A stretch of DNA of 64,000 nucleotides, from positions 6,649,303 through 6,713,302 of the forward strand of contig JAMXIF010001194.1 in NCBI GenBank assembly GCA_028583685.1, in the 5' to 3' direction. Origin of the DNA: Petaurus breviceps papuanus. Taxonomy: Eukaryota > Chordata > Mammalia > Diprotodontia > Petauridae. Shown here in pieces: positions 32,775 to 43,829 of the stretch. The notes below the pieces were generated by a model, which saw nothing but the letters and a program-made list of their open reading frames with translations, did no database searches and was not told where the DNA came from. A program made the position numbers and the translations under genes. The stretch's first letter is position 1; each line of letters starts with the position of its first letter.

Positions 32775-32853
32775 AGTGTCTGAGGCCAGAACCAAACTCA
32801 GGTCCTCCTGACTCCGGGGCTGGCGCTTTACTCACTGCGTCACCTAGCTACCC
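32645..32853 (-). repeat. tRNA-type SINE with internal (TG)n and target duplication
   Basis: T run, GGAGGGCAATTGGGTTTAAG and GGTTACATGGCTAGTTTTG, then (TG)n with GTGAGTG interruptions (32715-32772), then TTAAGTGTCTGAGGCCAG and GCGTCACCTAGCTACCCC. It is flanked by a 14-bp repeat CTCTATTG(C/A)TCTTT (32631-32644 and 32854-32867) with one mismatch. Confidence 0.93.
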
Positions 32854-32924
32854 CTCTATTGATCTTTAGATAGAGGCCTACATATACTTGAATATTTTTT
32901 AAACCAAGGCTTTGGCCTGCCTAC

Positions 32925-33120
32925 AGAGCAGAAATTTGGAATGAGGAGATCTAGGTTCAAATTCTGACTCTAGGACTTATTAACTGTGCGACCCCAGGTC
33001 AGTCATTCTACCTTTAAGAGCCTCAGTTTCTTCATCTGTAAAAGAAGGATAATAGTATTTTTTCCCTCAGGAGAAATCTTAAAGCACTTGAGGATCTTGA
33101 GATGTTATTAATCCCTGTGG
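32925..33120 (+). repeat. MIR-type SINE
   Basis: GATCTAGGTTCAAATTCTGA, ACTGTGCGACCCCAGGTCAG and CCTCAGTTTCTTCATCTGTA. Confidence 0.75.
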
Positions 33121-33167
33121 TTACACATCAGAACTCACCAAAAAGGCATTCAGAAAATGTACCTTGC

Positions 33168-33260
33168 TTCAATCAACTAAAGAGCATTCATTAAGCACCT
33201 ATTGTGTGCCGTAGAACTAGATACTGGGACTATAGAAATAGATGTGAGATAGTCCTGGGA
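33168..33260 (-). mobile_element. L2 3' terminus
   Basis: AGCATTCATTAAGCACCTAT and TGTGTGCCGTAGAACTAGAT, then GAGATAGTCCTGGGA. Confidence 0.65.
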
Positions 33261-35287
33261 TTCTGCAATGAAGGGATATGTTATATTCTGGGATTCAGAT
33301 AAGGTGTAACAACATGAAGCACACAGTACGTGTGACTGTGTGGGTGACTGGTACTCATAACTAAAGTTATTGACCTAAGAATTCTTTGTTTTCCTGCCAA
33401 GCTTGATGTAACCAGCTGGGAAGGATGTGGCTAGTCTTCTCTACATTGCCCCTTACTCTCTGCTCACATTTCACTCTTCTATTTCTTCCCCCACCTTTTT
33501 AGTTCCCTTCTATCTCACTTTCCCCTCCTGCACTTCCTTTGTGTATCTGCCTAGAGGATGTACAACCACTTGCAAAGAGGGAAGGGTGATCTGCTGCCTT
33601 CCAAACAGACATTCAGTCTATGACTTGACCAACAGCTGGTACCATCAGAGACATGTATGCCAAGTATATTCCCCACCGACAGAAGCAAATTATGTTAATG
33701 TTCTTCTCTTCAGAACCATCATCATTTACCTCTTTTTACTCCCCAGAGGAGAGGTGGTGAGGCCAGTGTGTTCTCTCAGCTCAAGTCTCCAAGGAGTAAC
33801 CATCCCACTGGAGGGAGGAGAGATTATCTACTTGGGTTATTCTATAGCTTGACTTCGTTTTTTTTGGGAGTTCTGTTATCTCCATATAGAAATTGTCATC
33901 TCATCCAAGTCTTCTCATTTTGGATTGTTCTTATACATGAGAGAACTTTTTTTCCCTTAGGAAAATCTTGGGGGCATACTTTCTGTCTTACTTTATAACA
34001 GGCCCATCCTTGTTCTCTGTAATGCACCATTTCTTGTATTCAGGTTGAAACAGGTCACCTACTATAATCCATTCTATCTCTTTCCATTGTTCTTTAGCTT
34101 ATTGGTAACTTTAATTCTTCCAAGATGATCAGATTTCATTATGCATGGTGACATGACATCAGTGGGAGAATATAAGCACAATATGGAATCATTGAAAACA
34201 CCATGCAATTTCTAGTCACTCTTCCTGACTTCATTTCTTTAAGTGCTATTACCACTTCTTCACACAGTCCCTGACTATATTACTGTTAAGATTGCTTGCA
34301 TTCATGTGTGACTGGGAGGTCATCTGACTATTTTCTCGAAATTTCTCAGAGGCTCCATGTTAATTTTCATTGCTTATTTGAGAATGCTGTATGCTGGCAC
34401 CATCAGCCTCCTTTTGGGTTTGCCTTATTATTCCCATATCAATCTAAGAGTTGGATGAGTTTCATGTTGCTTTAGGCATTTGACTGATCAGGCTACATTA
34501 AGGTACTTATGTCTTAGGCTCTACTTCTGTAGGACACACACACACACACACATACACACAATGAAGATCATCTCAGGGTTTCAAAAAAAGGCTTATTTTC
34601 CTATCTTCATTATGTTTCTTGGGTTTTCTAGCCCCTGAGCAACGTTCCCATCTCTGACCCATTCCTCCTCTTGACAACTGAAGTAGAGAGATCTAGAGTT
34701 TCAGGATGCCTCTAATATATCTACAAAGAACAAACAATCCCACTTGTGTATCAAACACAACCTAGATTGTGGCACTCAGAACCATGCTGTGCATAGGAAT
34801 GTATACTCTGCCCAACACTATTAAGTATTTCTGTGAAAATAAGATGCTAGATGAAATCCAATTTGAGAGTGCAGTTAGTCCCCTAGGAACAGTGGTCAGA
34901 CATGTATAGAAAGATATATTATATGGCAAAGGTAAGGAGACTGAGGCATAGTGATTATGCATTAACAATGTATGGAAATGATGCAGTAAAAATGCTGGTT
35001 GGGATAACATAAGATGGCGTATGCTTCTAATAGGTCCTCAATAAATATTTGCCTAATTGAATGAATTAAGCATCTGGATGATCATACTTCCATCTCTACT
35101 ATATCAATCTGGATGGCTTCTAAACATCTGGATTTCCTACTTGCCAGGAGATTTGCATCCAATAACAACTCCACTTTCTTTTAGTGTTACATAGATAATG
35201 CTGATTCATTTTGGAAATGTTGTCTTTAAAAAATCAGTTCATATGTTTAAAGATTCTATTTCTATTATCAGGAAAAAATGCTTTGAG
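33261..35287. other. No gene supported; unassigned 2-kb stretch
   Basis: A 141-codon open frame at 33427-33852 (starting at GTG) has no recognisable domain, no ATG start and no support from its surroundings. (CA)n lies at 34531-34560. The rest is unassigned and low in repeats. Confidence 0.5.
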
Positions 35288-35570
35288 AATTGAGAGGCAG
35301 TGTCTCAGTGGAAAGAGAAGTGTTAGAGTCATAAGAGACAAATATCCCAATTCTAGCTTCAGCCCTTATTAGCTGTGGCATCCAGGGTAAGTCATAGAAT
35401 CACAGAATCTAAGATTTGAAAAGGGTCTCAGAGGCCATCTTTTCCAACCCATCCATGAACAAGAATCCTCTCTACACTTCTGACCCTTCGGTTTTTGTTA
35501 TTTCTGAAAATTAGTTTCTTTATCTTTAAAGTGAGATTAATAATATTTGCATGCAAGCATTTATGTGTCA
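35288..35570 (+). repeat. MIR fragment with an L3-like insert
   Basis: MIR-like left part (TTATTAGCTGTGGCATCCAG), then TCATAGAATCACAGAATCTA and AGGCCATCTTTTCCAACCC (about 35392-35480), an L3/CR1-type piece. A MIR-like right part (TTAGTTTCTTTATCTTTAAA) follows. Confidence 0.6.
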
Positions 35571-35629
35571 TAGAAATATGAATTTTTATTACTGGTAGAA
35601 ATTCCCATTTTGACTGATTCAGGGACCAA

Positions 35630-38600
35630 AATAATTTTAAAAAATTTATTATTTTTTATTTTAACATTTTTTCTTTTTATATCTTAAGTTCCAAATTCTC
35701 TCCTTCCTGCTCATGCCCTTCTCTGCCCACTGAGAAGGTAAGAAATTTGATATGAATTATACGCGTGAAATAATATAAAACATATTTCTATATTAGACAT
35801 ATTTTTTAAAAAGTGAGAAAATTATATTTCCATTTCCATTCAGAGTTCACCAGTTCTCTCTGGAGGTGAATAGCATTTTTTCATCATGAGTCCTTTGGAA
35901 TTGTCTTGGATAATTGTACTGATCAGAGTAGGCCACACTTTCACATTTGATAATCATGACAACATTACTCTTACTGTGCACAATAATCTCCAGTTTTTTG
36001 CACTTCACTTTATATCAGTTCAAATAGGTCTTACCATGTTTTTCTAAAATCATCCCCTTCATAATTTTTATAGCACTCTAACACAATTATATGTCACAAC
36101 CTGTTCAGTCACTTCCCAACTGATGAGCATCCCTTTGATTTCTAATCCTTTGCCACCACAAAAAGAACTGCTATCAATATTTTTGTACATATAGATACTC
36201 TTCCTTTTCCTTTGATTTTTTAGGCATACACACCTAGTAGTGGCATTGCTGGGTCACAGGGTATGCACAGTTTCATAGCCCTTTGGGCATAGTTCGGAAT
36301 TGCTCTCTAGGATAGTTGGACCAATTTCTCTATTCCACCAGCAGTTCATTAGTTTATCTATTTTTCCGTCATCCCTTCAAGCATTTCTCATTTCTGGTAG
36401 GTAAGAGGTGGTACAACCACCTCAGAGTTGTTTTAATTTGCATTTCTCTAATCAATAGTGATTTATAGCATTTTTTCATATGACTATAGATAGCTTTGAT
36501 TTCTTCTGAAAACTGCATGTTTATATCCTTTGACCATTTATCAATTGGGGGATGACTTATTTTTATAGATATGGCTGCAAAATTTTTTTGATATTACTTC
36601 ATTGTCTATGGTACTTTTTAGCAAAATGTAGTTTTCATGATTATCCCATATGCTCTATTTTTGCTTTTGCTTTGTATAAGATCATGATTACTACCCCTGC
36701 CTTTTTTACTTCAGGTTAAGCATATTACATTCTGCTCCTGTCCTTTATTTTAACTTTTTGTGTGTCTTTCTGTTTCAAGTGTGTCTCTTGTAAACAACAT
36801 AATGTTGGATTCTGATTTCTAATTCATTCTGCTATCCACTTCTGTTTTATGGATAGGCTCATGCCATTTATATCCAGTTATGATTACATTTCCCTCTATC
36901 CCATTTTTTCTGTTTCTTCTTCTCCTCTCTTTTTTATCCTGTCTCTTCTTTTAAAAGTCTACTTATAGACACTGCCTCACTTAATCTGTCCTCTTTTTTA
37001 TCATCTTTGTACCCCTGTCCTTTATTCCCTTCCCCTCTTATTTCCTTTTGGATAAGTTACATTTCTAGACACAACTGAATCTGTGTGTATGTATGTGTGT
37101 GTATTTTTTCCTCTCTGAACCAATTCTTGTAAGAGTGAGGTTCGAGTATTGCCTGCAGGGGGCGGGGAGAGCAGCATTTCCCCTTCTACTGTAAAGGCTT
37201 TTCTTTGTATGCTTCTTTTATGTGAGAAAACTTTCCCCACTTTACCTCTCCCTTTCCCCTTCTTCCAGTGCATCCCTCTTTCTTAATCCCTTCTTTTTTT
37301 TGGAAGAAAGTCATTCCAACATAATTAATTCACATTCATGCCCTCTATGTAAAATCCTCTGAACTGCCCTGATAAAGTTCTTAGGAGTGACCTGTATCAT
37401 CTTCCCACATAGCAATGTAGACAGTTTAACTTTATTGAGACCCTTATGATTACTCTTTCATGTTTACCTTTCCATGCTTCTCGAGTCTTGTGTTTGAATT
37501 TAAAATTTTCTATTCAGCTTTGGTCTTTTAATCAGGAATGCTTGAAAGTCCTCCATTTCATTATATATACATTTCCTCCCCAAAGTATTGTACCCCATTT
37601 TGCTGGGGAGGGTGGTCTTAGTTGTAATGCTAGCTCTTTTGCCTTCTGGAATATCATATTCTAAGCTGTCCACTTGTTTAACATGGAAGGTGCTAAATCT
37701 TGTATGATCCTAACTGTGGCTCCACAATATTTGAACCGTTTCTTTCTGGTTGCTTGAAATATTTTCTATTTGATTCTCTCTAGAATTTGGTTATAATAAT
37801 CTCGAAAGTTTTCATTTTGGGATCTCTTTTAGATGATGATAATTAGATTTTCTATTTTACCTTCTGGGTCTAAGATATAAGGATAGTTTTCCTTGATGAT
37901 TTCTTGAAAGATGATTCCTAGTCTCCTTCTTTGATCATGGTTTTCAGGTGGTCCAATAATTCTTAAATTATCTCTCTTTGATCTATTTTCTAGGTCAGTT
38001 GCTTTTTATTTTCCAATAATCTCTTTCATATTTTCTTCTTTCTTTATTCTTTGACTTTGTATTGTTCATGGAGTCATTAGCTTACACTTGCCCAGATCTA
38101 ATTTTTAAGGAACTATTTTCTTCAGTGAGATTTTGTACCTTTTTTTTTCTACTTGGCCAATTCTATTTTTAAGGTGTTATTTTCTTCAACATTTTTTTTG
38201 CCTTTAAAAAATCAAGCTGCTGATTTGTTTTTCATAATTTTCTTGTATGATTCCCACTTATCTTCCCAATTCCCCCCCCTCCCACTCATCTCTTTCTTTA
38301 ACTCTTCTAGGAATTCTTGTTGGGCTTGGGTCCAATTAGTGTTTTTCTTTGAGGCTTTGTTTGTAGCTGTTTTCACACTGCTGTCATCTTCTGAGTTTAT
38401 GTCTTGGTCTTCCCTGACACTATAGTAATTTTTAATTGTCAAATTTTTGGGGGTTTCCTCCTTTTTCCAGACCACTTCTTGACATTGAACTTTGTGTTAA
38501 AGTTGGACTCTGCTCACTTGGGGGTGGGGAGGCACTATCCCAAGCTTCAGGCTTTTTCATACTGCTGTTTTCCTAGCTAGTTCTCGTAGTCTGCAGGTTT

Positions 38601-39172
38601 TTGCTGCTTCCATTGTGGTGTGAATCTGGGAGAAGAATGTCAGTGCTCTCCTGGTTTTCACTCTCTGGTCTTTAACCAGGAAGGGCCTCTGCTTTCCTGC
38701 AGTCACAAGTGTTAGTGATCTCTTTGCTTTGGAACTACAATGAGGGCCCCTGCTCCCTTGTGACCTACCCCCAGAACTCGTCTCTGCCCTGGAACTGGGA
38801 CTCAGCACTATGTATGGACAAAAGAGTTGCCAATCAGTGCCAGTGGTCCCAGTGCCAGCAAAGGATTCACTGTAATCTCTTTCTGATCAGTTGTCCATCC
38901 CCCTTACTGTCTTTGGGTTAAGAGCTTCTGAAGCTGCTGTGCTACAACTGGAGTTGCATGTGTGGACTCTGGGCAGGCTTCTACCTTGGCAACACAAACT
39001 TTTCCTACTGATGTCCTAAGTTTTCTTAGGCTGGAAAAATATCTTACCCTGACCTTTTGTTGACTCTGCCACTCCAAATTTGATTTGAGGCATTAGCTTA
39101 AAATTACTTGGAAGGGAATATTGAGAGAGTTTCACTGGATTGCCGCCAGTCCTCCATCTTGGCTCCCCAAAG
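35630..39172 (-). mobile_element. L1 LINE with 5' region, ORF1 and 3' end; most of ORF2 missing
   Basis: Read on the minus strand from the right. A 5' region (about 38480-39172) ends in CCATCTTGGCTCCCC when viewed on the plus strand. ORF1 follows: 38212-38475 encodes a Lys/Glu-rich coiled-coil-like stretch with TQAQQEFLEELKKEM and NWEDKWESYKK, and further left reads NHDQRRRLGIIFQEIIKENY. Endonuclease-like ORF2 sequence lies near 36600-36900. The ORF2 C terminus and 3' untranslated region occupy 35640-36560 (ACTTCCCAACTGATGAGCAT on the plus strand). The reverse-transcriptase core is not seen. The copy is old, with several breaks. Confidence 0.82.
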
Positions 39173-40257
39173 TACTTTTACATTTTAATGTTAGGATAAA
39201 TATTCCCAAACAGTCTTATTGGGACAAATCCAATCTTAATCCTTGTTATTAACTCCAAACAGATTCTAAAACTAATTTTCAGTGATCAAAACCATCAATA
39301 CTCTTTTATTGTATGTGTTTTGTTGAAGTGAATTCTTTTTGGAATTAATAAGTGATTTTCATTTATGATTTCACCTACTTTATAGTAACAATAAATCTAT
39401 AGGATTCTGTTTGACTGTTTGTGGCTTTTGTAATAAAACAGGGGCAAATGTAAGACTGTGTGTGATCCAGGTGTTTCTCTGATACACCAAGGCACAGTAC
39501 TAGAGAATGCTGTTCAATAAATATTAATTTGATATGAGTTGGAAAGAGAAAGGAATAATAGATATTTCTTGTCAGCAATATCTGAATATACAATTGAGAT
39601 TACTGAAGAAATTACAAAGGTCAGAATTGCAGAAAGAATTGGATATTTTTTGAAGTAATGAGGATAGCATGTTCAGAAGATGAATAAAGGAGTATATATT
39701 CATTTTATGAGAATGATAGCCCAACATGGTTGATGATAACAAACTTTACACGTGTCCTTTTGCAAGGATCCATAATCCACTTTGATCCATTATTGTGGAT
39801 CAAGTGCAATAACCAGGATGTGAGTTACATTTCCAGAAAACTTTGGCCACCTTGACAAATGCTATCCTTTCTAATTATTGAGTTCAATTCAAATATTTGT
39901 TAAGCACCTACTGCCTGCAAATCAAAGCTATCCATGAAGTGAGCAAGCTATTTGAATACATTTATATATTTTTAATTTTTCTCCTTAAAGATAATTTGCA
40001 TTTAAAAACCTTCTGAGTAAAAACAAACAAACAAACATGCAAAAAAGAAATCCCAGCAAACTCAACTTCATTTGCTGATTAATGAGATCCATTAGTTCAG
40101 CCATGTTGATTGATCAGATGGTAAATCACAGAAATCTCCTGTATGCATTGGTTCTGAAGCACTTTTTAATGTTTAAGGATTTCTGTTCCAGCAAATAAGT
40201 ATAATTAATATATTACTATATTGTATTTATCTATGTCTGGATCTTATTTCATTCTAT
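39173..40257. other. No gene seen
   Basis: AT-rich and unassigned. A short L2-like end lies near 39895-39915 (TTGTTAAGCACCTACTGCC). Confidence 0.5.
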
Positions 40258-40535
40258 CGAGCAACAGGTGGTGAAGTTTATAGAACCCTAGGCTTGGAGT
40301 TGGAAGACTTGAGTTCAAATATGACGGCAGACACTTATTAGCCATGTGACCCTGGGCACGTGACTTAACATTTGTTTGTCTCAGTTTCCTCAGCTGCAAA
40401 ATGGGGTTCATAATAGCACCTGCCTCACAGGGTTGTTGTAAGGATCAAATGAGATAATATTTATAAGAAGCACTTAGCACAGTACTTAACATAGTGATGC
40501 TATGTTGTATAGTAAAGCTCAAATAAATGCTTCTT
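40258..40535 (+). repeat. tRNA-headed CORE-SINE
   Basis: GAGTTGGAAGACTTGAGTTC, TAGCCATGTGACCCTGGGCA, TCAGTTTCCTCAGCTGCAAA, TCACAGGGTTGTTGTAAGGA and AATAAATGCTTCTTC. Confidence 0.88.
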
Positions 40536-40689
40536 CTCTTCCCATCTCTTTCAAAACTTTAAATTCTTTGAAGGAAGGGATGATGTCTTGTTCATCCTTG
40601 TATCTCTCCTTGTACCAACTATTTACAAATACCAGTCTTTGTACTTGCACACAATATGCATTTAATATTAAATATTAATACCTTAACAA

Positions 40690-40950
40690 TCATTTGCCCA
40701 TTGTTGAATTGTTTTAATTGTGTCTGCCTCTTCATGACTTCATTTTTGAGTTTTTTTGACAAAAATACTGCAGTGGTTTGCCATTTCCTCCTCTAGCTCA
40801 TTTTACAGATAAAGAACTGGGGCAACTAGCATTGTGACTTACCCAGGGTCAAACAACTAAAAAGTATCTGAGGTTGGATATGAACTCATGAAGATAAGTC
40901 TTCTTGATTCCAAGCCCAGTGCTTTATCTACAAAGCCACCTGGCTGCCCA
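40690..40950 (-). repeat. tRNA-type SINE, long-tailed variant
   Basis: TGCAGTGGTTTGCCATTTCC, ATTTTACAGATAAAGAACTG, CTTACCCAGGGTCAAACAAC and AAGCCACCTGGCTGCCC. It is the same variant as 27487-27725, reversed. Confidence 0.88.
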
Positions 40951-41257
40951 TACCAATATTATCCAAAAAATAAATAATGAATGAATGAGATCTTCCATTT
41001 TTTTCTTCTGAATAGATCATACCTGGAATTATGAGGAAAAGGACCTATAGGGTTATACCTGTAGGTTTATACCCTGTGTGTATGTGAAAGGGAATGAGGA
41101 ATGATTGGAGGGCCACCCTCAGAGTCCAGAAAACCTAGGTTCAAATCTTCTCTCTGCACAGATGGTTGTGGGAGATGGGGAATTTACTTAGTATCTTAAG
41201 GCCCTAGACAACTAAAATTGTAATATGTATTAGTAGAGGGATTTTCCTTGCCTAGAG

Positions 41258-42371
41258 CAGTGATTTCCAGACTTTTTTGATCAGCAAAATAATTTTGACC
41301 ATGCGTCCCCAAGTATGTGTGTGTATTTATTTGTAGATTATATTCCTGTACTCTTTAGCTAATAATTATGTACAATTTACACAAAAATAAAATTTTAAAT
41401 GGTCGGACAAAGATGAAATAATATTTTATCCTAGGGTCAATAAATCATCCACTGGAGTGTGCTGAATAGGGGAACAAAATGGTCCTAAGGGATAGGGGAA
41501 GAGCATGTAGGGAGTGGGGTGCAGCAGCAAGCACCCCAAGCGCGTCCTCAGGGTTTGCTGCCCATACAGGTTCTTGGATCTGCTTTGTTAAAGGAAAGCA
41601 ACTCAAAATGGGTTAACAAGCTTACTTTAATCAGTCAGACATATATCGTTTACCTTGTTCAGGGGAAAAAGGTCAGCACCCCAAATTTCAAAATATACAG
41701 ACAGAATTATCAAAACATTAACAGATCAAGTAGACAGCTTTCCAAACTGTCCAACCATTACATCCATACCCAGTCAACATCTGGGTTTCCACATCTGGGT
41801 TTTTCAAAGCCGGGGGACTCTCAACAACGGCTTCCCAGAATTCAGATCAAATCACAGAACACTTCTCAAAGTGAGTCCCAAAACAAAGCTACACATCAGG
41901 GCTTATATAGCCTTCTCCTGGCTCAGAGAATGTAACAACCTTATTGACTCACTGGCCAATCAAGAAGTATCTATTGAAAAACAAGCCTCCCTCCCCAGAC
42001 TTCAGGTGCATTTTAGCCTAGGGGCAGGGAAGATCTTCCAAATTTGCATTCCCATTACATGGGGCAGGAATTTTTCTTGAACAGCTGCTGGTACTTGTGT
42101 CCAGGTTTCATATAATAACTCCTCAAGGGCAGATATTTGGTGGAAAAGATAAAGCGGTGGGGAGCCCAAATAGCACACTGATTGGGGAATGGGGTGGAAG
42201 TAATGTTTGGTAGTAATGGGTGAAGTGGGAAGTGGGGATATGTTTGAGACAAGCTCCACAATGGGGGAATGGTGGAGTGTGACCCATTTTTCTATCCTAG
42301 GATTGGTTGATCATATGGGTCATACCACACCCCTCTTTACGGGACCAATACCTTCCCTTTGGAGATCACTG
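41258..42371. mobile_element. hAT-type DNA transposon remnant, split by a solo LTR
   Basis: The left end CAGTGATTTCC (41258-41268) and right end GGAGATCACTG (42361-42371) are inverted repeats with one mismatch. They are flanked by 8-bp sequences GCCTAGAG (41250-41257) and ACCTAAAG (42372-42379) that match at 6 of 8 sites, fitting hAT's 8-bp duplication. Without the LTR and its duplication the element is about 569 bp, too short for a transposase, so it is non-autonomous or internally deleted. Confidence 0.78.
41520..42059 (-). mobile_element. Solo LTR of an endogenous retrovirus, family A (540 bp)
   Basis: On the minus strand it starts TGTAATGGGAATGCAAATTT and ends GCTGCTGCA. It is flanked by a perfect 5-bp duplication TGGGG (41515-41519 and 42060-42064). 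Its length equals that of the copy at 3830-4369, and the two differ at about 14 sites (about 2.6%). The TATATAAG-type box is conserved. Long minus-to-promoter frames of 138-141 codons occur in both copies, but the sequence is an LTR. No internal retroviral genes adjoin it. Confidence 0.92.
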
Positions 42372-42884
42372 ACCTAAAGTTACCAATACAAATGAAATCA
42401 CAGATCTTCTCTCCCCTCTCCCTAATACCCTACCCAAATTAGTATAGGGAATTTATTCATTAACGCATTTACAAGCTCAAACACTATTTTTATCTTTCAT
42501 GTAATATATGGAACCTTATTCTCTTATCACCAGTTAATGATTGGAACCTGAATTTAAGCCAAAGCTTTTATGCCCTAAATACTGAAGCGTTAATTTATTA
42601 TTTATAATAGATACTGGATCACAAGAAAAGTGCTTCACTTGAAAAACCCTAATGAAACAGCTCATTCCACACAATGACTTTTTAGAAGAGATCAGAGATC
42701 CAGTTCAAATAGAAAACGATTGAATTTAGGCAGACCTAGCAAGTCAAGACTCAGATATAAAGGAATCATATAGGGTATGGAGGCTTAGCCCTAGGAAACC
42801 TGAACAAACATAGCCCTTATTGTTTTAAGTATTTCACGTACATTGAGATTTGCCTTTTCCACCTCGGGTCTCTCAAGTCCATTC
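42372..42884. other. No gene seen
   Basis: Unassigned. Confidence 0.5.
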
Positions 42885-42974
42885 TATGAACTGCTGTCAA
42901 AATAATTTTTCTAAAGCTCAACTTTTGACATATCTTGCTCCTACTTAAGAATCAAATGCAGCTTCCTATTGCTT

Positions 42975-43250
42975 ATAATAATGATTATAGCTAGCAGTTG
43001 AATAGCACTTTAAGGTTTGCAAAGTACTTTACAAATATTATCTCATTTTATTTTCACAACAACCTTGGGAGGCAAATGCTATTATTATACTCCTCCATTC
43101 CCCCCACTTTGTAGATGAGGAAATAGGAGCAGCCAGAAATTGTGACTTACTCAGAGCCACATACCTAGTAAGTATATGAGGTCAGATTTGAACTCATCTC
43201 TTTTTGACTCCAGGACCAGTGCTCTATCCCCCTGTAGCACATAGCACCAG
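42975..43250 (-). repeat. MIR/CORE-SINE
   Basis: GCACTTTAAGGTTTGCAAAG, TCATTTTATTTTCACAACAA, GTGACTTACTCAGAGCCACA and GATTTGAACTCATCTCTTTT are in order. It sits inside the L2 copy. Confidence 0.85.
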
Positions 43251-43327
43251 TGGGCATCTGATTTATAGCATCAAGCCTAAATTTTTCTACTTAGATTTTA
43301 ATGCCTTTCATAATCTGCCTATAACCT

Positions 43328-43759
43328 TGTAGTGCCAATGCAATATTCATAGCACTGATGGTTACTCTGAATATGCCAGCATAATTCTGAATCACAAAAT
43401 ATAGCAAACTCTCCATATATAAGACAGAAGCAAAACATTTATTCAGATACCAGAAAGTCAGATCCCAACACCAGAAAACCAAATTTATCAAGGCAACAAA
43501 GAAATCTGTATACAATAACAGTGTAGAGAGCAACACCATCCCAAAGCCTTCCCACAAACACTCACCAGCCTAGCTGTCTCCTTGCCTTCATCCTTTCTCT
43601 TCCACCATACTAACTGCTCTGACTCCCAGCTTCCTCTGGGCTCTACTCCACACTTCCTGTTCTACCCATTCAGCAAACTCCTCCCACCACAGGGTTCATG
43701 TGATTACATTTGGCTTATTAAGGGGTAGGGAAGATCTTCAAATCCCCATTACGATTACA
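43328..43759 (-). mobile_element. Solo LTR, family B (432 bp)
   Basis: On the minus strand it starts TGTAATCGTAATGGGGATTT and ends TTGGCACTACA. It is flanked by a perfect 5-bp duplication AACCT (43323-43327 and 43760-43764). A CTGAATAAATG polyadenylation signal is visible on the minus strand. The first 40 bases resemble family A, but the remainder is unrelated. A longer relative lies at 50098-50633. Confidence 0.9.
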
Positions 43760-43829
43760 AACCTATTTCATCATCTTTATTTTCTTTCTATCTACTACTA
43801 TGTAATAAATACATCATCCATTCAGGATA

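Larger units (their letters stand above)
42885..43810 (+). mobile_element. L2 LINE fragment, split by a MIR and an LTR
   Basis: Segment 1 (42885-42974: TCCATTCTATGAACTGCTGT, AAAGCTCAACTTTTGACATA, CCTATTGCTTAT), segment 2 (about 43262-43327: AATGCCTTTCATAATCTGCC) and segment 3 (43760-43810) are consecutive parts of the L2 ORF2 3' region. Confidence 0.7.

Noticed and set aside
33427-33852. 141-codon plus-strand frame
   Set aside because: It begins at GTG, has no recognisable domain and lies in unassigned intergenic sequence; chance frame is the simplest reading.
43291-43557. 88-codon minus-strand frame with a relative at 50067-50261
   Set aside because: Both lie in family-B LTRs; the shared peptide reflects the shared LTR, not a gene.
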